From Bacteroidales bacterium UBA5281 (GTDB lineage: Bacteria; Bacteroidota; Bacteroidia; Bacteroidales; Lentimicrobiaceae), in NCBI GenBank assembly GCA_002410555.1, contig DHSR01000012.1, positions 1-37,958 of the forward strand: a DNA stretch of 37,958 nucleotides. The letters run 5' to 3'. The position numbers and the translations under genes are program-made. The notes under the pieces are model-generated. The model was given only the letters and a program-made list of their open reading frames with translations, was not told where the DNA came from and ran no database searches. Numbering within the stretch: the first letter of the stretch is position 1; each line of letters starts with the position of its first letter. Below are positions 33,469-37,958 of the stretch, in pieces.

Positions 33469-34368
33469 ATGATGGCTGAAATAAAGAGAACAATCAACCT
33501 GGCCGGGGCATTCATTGTCTTGGTGCTGGTGTTGGCTGGCGGTCGTAGCTCTGCTCAAAGTATAGCCGATCTTCGCATCAATGAGATTCTGGTTATCAAC
33601 GATTCAAATTATGTGGATGATTACGGAAAGCGCAGTGGATGGATAGAGATATTCAATACAGCATATAACACTGTCGACATTGGAGGGCTGTATCTTACCA
33701 ATGATATGACCAATCCTACCAAATACCCCATTCCGACTGGCGATCCTATAACCAAAATAGCGCCGCGCAATTATATACTGTTTTTTGCTGACGGATTGCC
33801 AACAAGAGGAATACAGCATCTTAATTTTACCTTGACCGAAACCAATTACCTGGCCTTGTTCGCAGGAAACGGCAAGACAATGATTGATGCGTTAAAGTAT
33901 GGTGAACAAACGCCCGATGTCTCTTATGGAAGGATAAATGACGGTCATGCTGAATGGGGTTTTCTAGACAAAACGACTCCGGCCGCCAATAATTTTACCG
34001 GTGAGATCGTTACTTCAGGCGATAAATTTCTATTATTGGATCCTTATGGTGTAGCAATGGCTTTTATTGCAATGTCAGTGGTTTTTGGTGCGCTTATATT
34101 GTTGTATATTGTATTTAAGAATACCAAACAGCTATACAGCATTAACTTTAAAACCCTTTTCTCGAAAAAGGGAAAGGAACCGGCTCCTGTAAAAGCTACA
34201 AAGGAAGATATTTCCGGAGAGGTTAATGCTGCCATCGCCTTAAGTTTACACCTTTATGTGAGTGAACTTCACGACCATGAAGATGCTGTACTAACCATTA
34301 AGAAGGTGGCTCGTACCTATTCGCCCTGGAGTTCAAAAATTTACGGATTACGCAATTTGTCCAAGTAG
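33469..34368 (+). CDS. Lamin-tail domain / OadG-type gamma (delta) subunit fusion
   Basis: A 299-residue membrane protein starting 5 bp after mmdA. A signal peptide (about 1-30, ending SSAQ) leads to an extracytoplasmic lamin-tail domain (about 31-176: INEILVINDSNYVDDYGKRSGWIEIFN, VDIGGLYLTNDMTNPTKY, DVSYGRINDGHAEWG). Then come a transmembrane helix (194-216) and a cytoplasmic OadG/MmdD-like tail with EVNAAIALSLHLYVSELHDHE and YSPWSSKIYGLR. In sodium-pump decarboxylases this subunit ties the soluble carboxyltransferase to the membrane beta subunit. Normal OadG is about 80-120 residues, so the lamin-tail part is an addition; its role is unknown. Confidence 0.85.
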   Translation: MMAEIKRTINLAGAFIVLVLVLAGGRSSAQSIADLRINEILVINDSNYVDDYGKRSGWIEIFNTAYNTVDIGGLYLTNDMTNPTKYPIPTGDPITKIAPRNYILFFADGLPTRGIQHLNFTLTETNYLALFAGNGKTMIDALKYGEQTPDVSYGRINDGHAEWGFLDKTTPAANNFTGEIVTSGDKFLLLDPYGVAMAFIAMSVVFGALILLYIVFKNTKQLYSINFKTLFSKKGKEPAPVKATKEDISGEVNAAIALSLHLYVSELHDHEDAVLTIKKVARTYSPWSSKIYGLRNLSK

Positions 34369-34454
34369 TTAACCCGAACAATATAGTAACGGTCTGTGAA
34401 TACAGATGGTCTTCAACCGGCCATCTTTCAAACCAAAATTAAAAAGCCCAACAG

Positions 34455-34898
34455 ATGAAAAAATACAAATTCACTATAAATGGCAATGTTTATGATGTCA
34501 ACATCCAAAACATTGAAGACAATATTGCCGAAGTTGAAGTAAACGGGACCTCGTATAGTGTTGCGGTTGACAAGACCATGCAGACGAGTAAAACACCCAA
34601 ACTGGTAAGATCGGTAAGTGTTCCTTCAACCGACTCTGCTCCCAGCATAGCTAAAACGGCCAGTCCCACCGCTTCAAAAGGAGCGGGTACGGTTAAATCA
34701 CCACTACCTGGTGTTATTCTCGACATTTTTGTAAAAGAAGGCGACATTGTGACAATGGGACAAAAGCTTCTTATGCTGGAAGCCATGAAAATGGAAAACA
34801 ACATCAGTGCTGACAAGGAAGGAAAAATAGTATCGATAAAAGTAAACAAGAACGATACGGTTATGGAAGGTGATGTACTCATTGTAATAGGAGAATAA
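34455..34898 (+). CDS. Biotin carboxyl carrier subunit of the decarboxylase
   Basis: A 147-residue biotin/lipoyl-attachment protein. An N-terminal segment of about 45 residues (YKFTINGNVYDVNIQNIED) is followed by a Pro/Ala/Ser-rich flexible linker (about 46-78) and the carrier domain (79-147). The biotinylation site is Lys112 in LEAMKMENN. It shuttles CO2 from MmdA to the membrane beta subunit. It lies between the OadG-like gene and oadB, only 3 bp from the latter. Confidence 0.94.
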   Translation: MKKYKFTINGNVYDVNIQNIEDNIAEVEVNGTSYSVAVDKTMQTSKTPKLVRSVSVPSTDSAPSIAKTASPTASKGAGTVKSPLPGVILDIFVKEGDIVTMGQKLLMLEAMKMENNISADKEGKIVSIKVNKNDTVMEGDVLIVIGE

Positions 34899-34901
34899 CG
34901 C

Positions 34902-36065
34902 ATGGATAAAACGGGAAACATTTACAGTTTCATAACTGAGCATCTTAGGGAATTCTATACCTATACCGCATTTTACAATATGACCTTAGGTCATATTGTA
35001 ATGATAGCTATAGGACTCTTCTTCATCTACCTCTCCATTTCCAAGGAGTATGAGCCTTTGCTGCTTATTCCCATTGGATTTGGCATGCTGGTAGGTAATA
35101 TCGCTTTTACGTCTGGATTGACAATCGGTATTTATGAAAGCGGAAGTGTTCTCAATTACTTATATTTTGGAGTAATGCAGGGCGTTTATCCTCCGCTCAT
35201 CTTTCTAGGCATTGGGGCAATGACCGACTTTTCGGCACTGATTTCCAACCCTAAGCTGATGCTTATTGGAGCTGCTGCACAGTTTGGAATTTTTGGAGCA
35301 TATACAGCCGCTCTTTTGCTTGGATTCTCGCCCGCAGAAGCCGGAGCTATTGGTATTATCGGTGGTGCCGACGGGCCAACCGCTATTTTCCTCACTTCAA
35401 AACTTGCTCCCGATTTGATGGGTGCTGTTGCTATTTCGGCATACTCTTATATGGCTTTGGTTCCGGTAATTCAACCGCCTATCATGCGTTTGCTCACCAC
35501 AAGCCGAGAACGGGTTATCAGGATGAAGCCTCCGCGCAGTGTTTCTAAATTGGAAAAAATCATGTTCCCGATTATCGGTTTGTTGCTTACCACATTTATT
35601 GTGCCTTCGGGACTTCCCTTACTCGGTATGCTCTTTTTTGGGAATCTGCTAAAAGAAAGTGGTGTAACAAAGCGACTGGCTGATACCGCAAAAGGTCCAA
35701 TGATTGACATAGTAACCATTTTACTGGGTCTTACGGTGGGTGCATCCACACAGGCAACTACTTTTCTTTCTTCACAATCGTTAAAGATATTTGCTCTGGG
35801 TGCTGGTTCCTTTATAGTGGCAACCCTTGCCGGAGTACTGTTTGTTAAGTTCTTTAATCTGTTTCTTAAAGAAGGCAATAAAATCAATCCGCTCATTGGA
35901 AACTCGGGCGTTTCTGCCGTACCCGATAGTGCAAGGGTTTCGCATATTATTGGCCTCGAGTACGATAAAACCAACTACCTGCTGATGCATGCCATGGGAC
36001 CAAATGTTGCCGGAGTTATTGGCAGCGCCGTAGCAGCAGGTATCTTACTGGGCTTCCTTTCATAA
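34902..36065 (+). CDS. Sodium ion-translocating decarboxylase beta subunit
   Basis: A 387-residue inner-membrane protein of the OadB/MmdB/GcdB family. It decarboxylates carboxybiotin and couples this to sodium export. It has nine or more hydrophobic helices, the family's ion-site motif GGADGPTAIFLTSKL (154-168, Asp157) and YSYMALVPVIQPPIMRLLTT (about 186-205). The C-terminal half has the MLFFGNLLKESGVTKRL and NPLIGNSGVSAVPDSARV segments. With MmdA, the OadG-like fusion and the biotin carrier it forms a full pump, converting methylmalonyl-CoA to propionyl-CoA while building a sodium gradient. Confidence 0.95.
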   Translation: MDKTGNIYSFITEHLREFYTYTAFYNMTLGHIVMIAIGLFFIYLSISKEYEPLLLIPIGFGMLVGNIAFTSGLTIGIYESGSVLNYLYFGVMQGVYPPLIFLGIGAMTDFSALISNPKLMLIGAAAQFGIFGAYTAALLLGFSPAEAGAIGIIGGADGPTAIFLTSKLAPDLMGAVAISAYSYMALVPVIQPPIMRLLTTSRERVIRMKPPRSVSKLEKIMFPIIGLLLTTFIVPSGLPLLGMLFFGNLLKESGVTKRLADTAKGPMIDIVTILLGLTVGASTQATTFLSSQSLKIFALGAGSFIVATLAGVLFVKFFNLFLKEGNKINPLIGNSGVSAVPDSARVSHIIGLEYDKTNYLLMHAMGPNVAGVIGSAVAAGILLGFLS

Positions 36066-36095
36066 CAAAAGTAATGCTGTTTGCAGGCATAGAGC
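36064..36095. repeat. Direct repeat, copy 1
   Basis: This stretch matches 36229-36260 with 4 differences in 32 nt; the shared core is TGTTTGCAGGCATA. It begins at the oadB stop codon. The two copies bracket a hairpin-rich block. Confidence 0.7.
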
Positions 36096-36104
36096 TGAAG
36101 TGAT

Positions 36105-36168
36105 ATGTTGGTCTGAGGCTCTGGCTCAGACTAACATCAGCAGTTGGCAGAGGCTCCCGCCTCTGCCA
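36105..36168. repeat. Two adjacent hairpins after oadB
   Basis: Hairpin 1: arms 36105-36117 and 36125-36137 (13 bp, one G-T pair, GTCTGAG/CTCAGAC core). Hairpin 2: arms 36145-36154 (TGGCAGAGGC) and 36159-36168 (GCCTCTGCCA), a perfect 10-bp stem with TCCC loop. They may end transcription of the mce-mmd operon, though no U-tract follows. Confidence 0.65.
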
Positions 36169-36228
36169 TACTATCTTTTCAGGCTCTGCCTGATCACGTG
36201 CATTGCTTTGAAAACGGTTCAGTGATAC

Positions 36229-36260
36229 AACAAAAGTATTATTGTTTGCAGGCATACAGC
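36229..36260. repeat. Direct repeat, copy 2
   Basis: Partner of 36064-36095. It is followed by an imperfect hairpin with CTGAGGT (36279-36285) and ACCTCAG (36289-36295). The 36066-36342 spacer holds no gene. Confidence 0.7.
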
Positions 36261-36342
36261 CTGATATAATACTGAAGTCTGAGGTAGAACCTCAGTCTGA
36301 CTTTAGGTTGAAAAACATGTATAAAATATCACAATCAATCCG

Positions 36343-36350
36343 TACTTTTG
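36343..36350 (+). promoter_or_regulatory. TAnnTTTG -7 element of glyS
   Basis: TACTTTTG ends 4 nt before the glyS ATG, so the mRNA is probably leaderless. No -33 TTTG is found at standard spacing. Confidence 0.55.
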
Positions 36351-36354
36351 CAGC

Positions 36355-37887
36355 ATGGCAAATTATGAAGAAGCTTTTAAGAAAATAACCGCCCATGCCA
36401 GGGAGTATGGGTTTGTGTTCCAGTCGAGCGATATTTACGACGGTCTCAGCGCGGTATATGACTATGGTCAGAATGGTGTTGAACTAAAAAACAACATCAA
36501 GGATTACTGGTGGAAATCTATGGTGCGCTACCATGAAAATATCGTGGGTATTGATTCGGCAATTTTTATGCACCCAACCGTCTGGAAGGCTTCCGGCCAC
36601 GTGGATGCCTTTAACGATCCGATGATTGACAATAAGGATTCGAAAAAGCGCTACCGTGCCGATGTGCTTATCGAAGATCACCTGGCTAAAATCGAAGAGA
36701 AAATCAATAAAGAGGTAGCTAAAGCCAACGTGCGATTTGGAGATTCTTTTGATGAAACCCAGTTCAGGGCGACCAACACACGCGTACTTGAAAACCAGGC
36801 CAAAATCGACATCATCAATACCCGGTTTATTCAAAGTTTAGAAAACAATGATTTGGGTGACATCAAAAAACTTATTGAAGAACTCGGCATTGTTTGCCCG
36901 GTTTCGGGTTCGCGCAACTGGACCGAAGTGCGGCAATTTAACCTGATGTTTTCCACCCGAATGGGTTCGGTAACTGAGGATGCCAGTGCCATATATCTGC
37001 GTCCGGAAACGGCCCAGGGTATTTTCGTGAACTTTCTGAATGTGATGAAAACCGGCAGGATGAAGATTCCTTTCGGCATTGCGCAGATAGGTAAGGCTTT
37101 CCGCAACGAAATTGTGGCCAGGCAGTTTATCTTCCGCATGCGTGAGTTTGAGCAGATGGAAATGCAGTTTTTTGTCCGTCCCGGTACTGAACTGGAATGG
37201 TATGAGTACTGGAAAAAAGAACGCCTCAACTGGCACTTGTCTCTGGGAATAAGCAGCGATAATTTCCGTTTTCACGATCACGAAAAATTGGCACACTATG
37301 CCAATGCTGCTGCCGATATAGAGTTTAAATTTCCCTTTGGCTTTAAGGAGTTAGAAGGTATTCACTCCCGCACCGATTTTGATCTGGCCGCGCATCAGAA
37401 ATTCTCGGGTAAAAAGATGCAGTATTTCGATCCCGAACTCAATGAAAGTTATGTACCCTATGTGGTAGAAACTTCCATCGGACTTGACCGCACATTCCTG
37501 GCCGTGCTCAGTCATGCCTATACCGAAGAAAAACTGGAGGATGGTTCAGAGCGGGTGGTGATGAAACTGCCGCCAATTCTTGCCCCTGTTAAGGCGGCCA
37601 TACTGCCATTGGTTGCCAAAGATGGTTTGCCCGAAATGGCCCGTGAAATCATGGAAAAGCTAAAGTACGACTACAACTGCCAGTATGAGGAAAAAGACTC
37701 CATTGGCAAGCGTTACCGCCGCCATGATGCCATTGGCACACCCTATTGCATCACCGTTGACCACCAAAGCCCCGAAGATGGTACCGTAACCATACGTGAG
37801 CGTGATACCATGCAGCAGGAAAGGATTCCGGTAGAGAAGATCAGCGGAATTATCGCGGAAAGATTAAATTCAGAACTCCTGACCTAG
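36355..37887 (+). CDS. glyS: Glycyl-tRNA synthetase, dimeric alpha2 type
   Basis: A 510-residue class II synthetase that charges tRNA-Gly. It is the single-chain alpha2 (eukaryote/archaea-like) form, not the alpha2-beta2 GlyQ/GlyS form. The N-terminal part has YGFVFQSSDIYDGLSAVYDYGQNGVELKNNIKDYWW. Motif 2 is IGKAFRNEIVARQFIFRMREFEQMEMQFF and motif 3 is YVVETSIGLDRTFLAVL. The C-terminal anticodon-binding domain (about 405-510) includes LPPILAPVKAAILPL and a DAIGTPYCITVD segment. It is complete and monocistronic. Confidence 0.96.
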   Translation: MANYEEAFKKITAHAREYGFVFQSSDIYDGLSAVYDYGQNGVELKNNIKDYWWKSMVRYHENIVGIDSAIFMHPTVWKASGHVDAFNDPMIDNKDSKKRYRADVLIEDHLAKIEEKINKEVAKANVRFGDSFDETQFRATNTRVLENQAKIDIINTRFIQSLENNDLGDIKKLIEELGIVCPVSGSRNWTEVRQFNLMFSTRMGSVTEDASAIYLRPETAQGIFVNFLNVMKTGRMKIPFGIAQIGKAFRNEIVARQFIFRMREFEQMEMQFFVRPGTELEWYEYWKKERLNWHLSLGISSDNFRFHDHEKLAHYANAAADIEFKFPFGFKELEGIHSRTDFDLAAHQKFSGKKMQYFDPELNESYVPYVVETSIGLDRTFLAVLSHAYTEEKLEDGSERVVMKLPPILAPVKAAILPLVAKDGLPEMAREIMEKLKYDYNCQYEEKDSIGKRYRRHDAIGTPYCITVDHQSPEDGTVTIRERDTMQQERIPVEKISGIIAERLNSELLT

Positions 37888-37938
37888 TTCAACAAAAATA
37901 AGTATTTGCGAACACATTAGCGCAAACAATAAAAGCGG

Positions 37939-37946
37939 TAAATTTG
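37939..37946 (+). promoter_or_regulatory. TAnnTTTG -7 element at right edge
   Basis: TAAATTTG ends 4 nt before an ATG at 37951, the same spacing as for glyS and the SDR gene. Confidence 0.45.
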
Positions 37947-37950
37947 GCAC

Positions 37951-37958
37951 ATGCAATT
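37951..37958 (+). CDS. Possible start of a further gene, cut by the window edge
   Basis: ATGCAATT begins 4 nt after a TAnnTTTG element, mirroring glyS. Only two codons and part of a third are in view, so nothing can be said of the product. Confidence 0.3.

Noticed and set aside
31904..36065. Propionyl-CoA carboxylase rather than decarboxylase operon
   Set aside because: There is no biotin carboxylase gene, and the OadG-like and OadB subunits are present, which is the composition of a sodium-pumping decarboxylase.

Overview
The window looks like a chromosomal segment of a member of the Bacteroidota, most likely an anaerobic, fermentative relative of the Bacteroidales. The evidence is: (i) families typical of this phylum (DUF4249 and DUF4837 lipoproteins, a CarboxypepD-reg TonB receptor, the phylum-style long LeuRS); (ii) at least ten TAnnTTTG promoter elements, the -7 box of the phylum's housekeeping sigma factor, placed just before gene starts; (iii) an operon for a sodium-pumping methylmalonyl-CoA decarboxylase, which fits propionate formation. 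The exact lineage cannot be read from the sequence. I see no rRNA, tRNA, CRISPR array, prophage or insertion sequence.

Layout. 1-7.6 kb: mostly housekeeping genes, comprising a secreted isoaspartyl peptidase/asparaginase, a TauE/SafE permease, leucyl-tRNA synthetase (leuS), purN and tyrS. 7.7-11.2 kb: an accessory patch of exported proteins of unknown function (three small putative outer-membrane barrels, a DUF4249 lipoprotein, a broken-looking gene and a 37-bp palindrome). 11.2-12.1 kb: a long non-coding stretch with a G11 tract, ending in the best promoter of the window. 12.1-14.9 kb: a small His-rich membrane protein followed by a TonB-dependent receptor, probably a metal or metal-complex uptake pair. 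15.1-17.5 kb: an extended SDR and an MltF-type lytic transglycosylase, convergent. 17.7-24.9 kb: one compact minus-strand operon, tetR - tolC - membrane fusion lipoprotein - DUF2147 - two ABC ATPases - two ABC permeases, a complete YbhGFSR-like exporter with a probable autoregulatory operator. 25.2-28.1 kb: a DUF4837 lipoprotein and an MltD-like LysM transglycosylase. 28.2-30.6 kb: an ECF sigma factor, a TonB-tailed anti-sigma factor and a divergent TonB. 31.4-36.1 kb: mce - mmdA - lamin-tail/OadG fusion - biotin carrier - oadB. 36.4-37.9 kb: glycyl-tRNA synthetase, followed by the likely start of another gene.

The most notable observation is inside leuS. About 95 residues with the layout of a DUF559/Vsr-like PD-(D/E)XK nuclease, with D-x10-E-V-K intact, are inserted just before the KMSKS loop of an otherwise complete LeuRS. 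Other points worth a second look are the asymmetric ABC ATPase pair, the extracytoplasmic lamin-tail domain on the decarboxylase membrane subunit, the sigma/anti-sigma/TonB module, the His-rich protein and Cys-bearing receptor pair, and a strong terminator that runs into the start codon of the DUF4249 gene. I did not find an unmistakably new multi-gene defence or mobile system.
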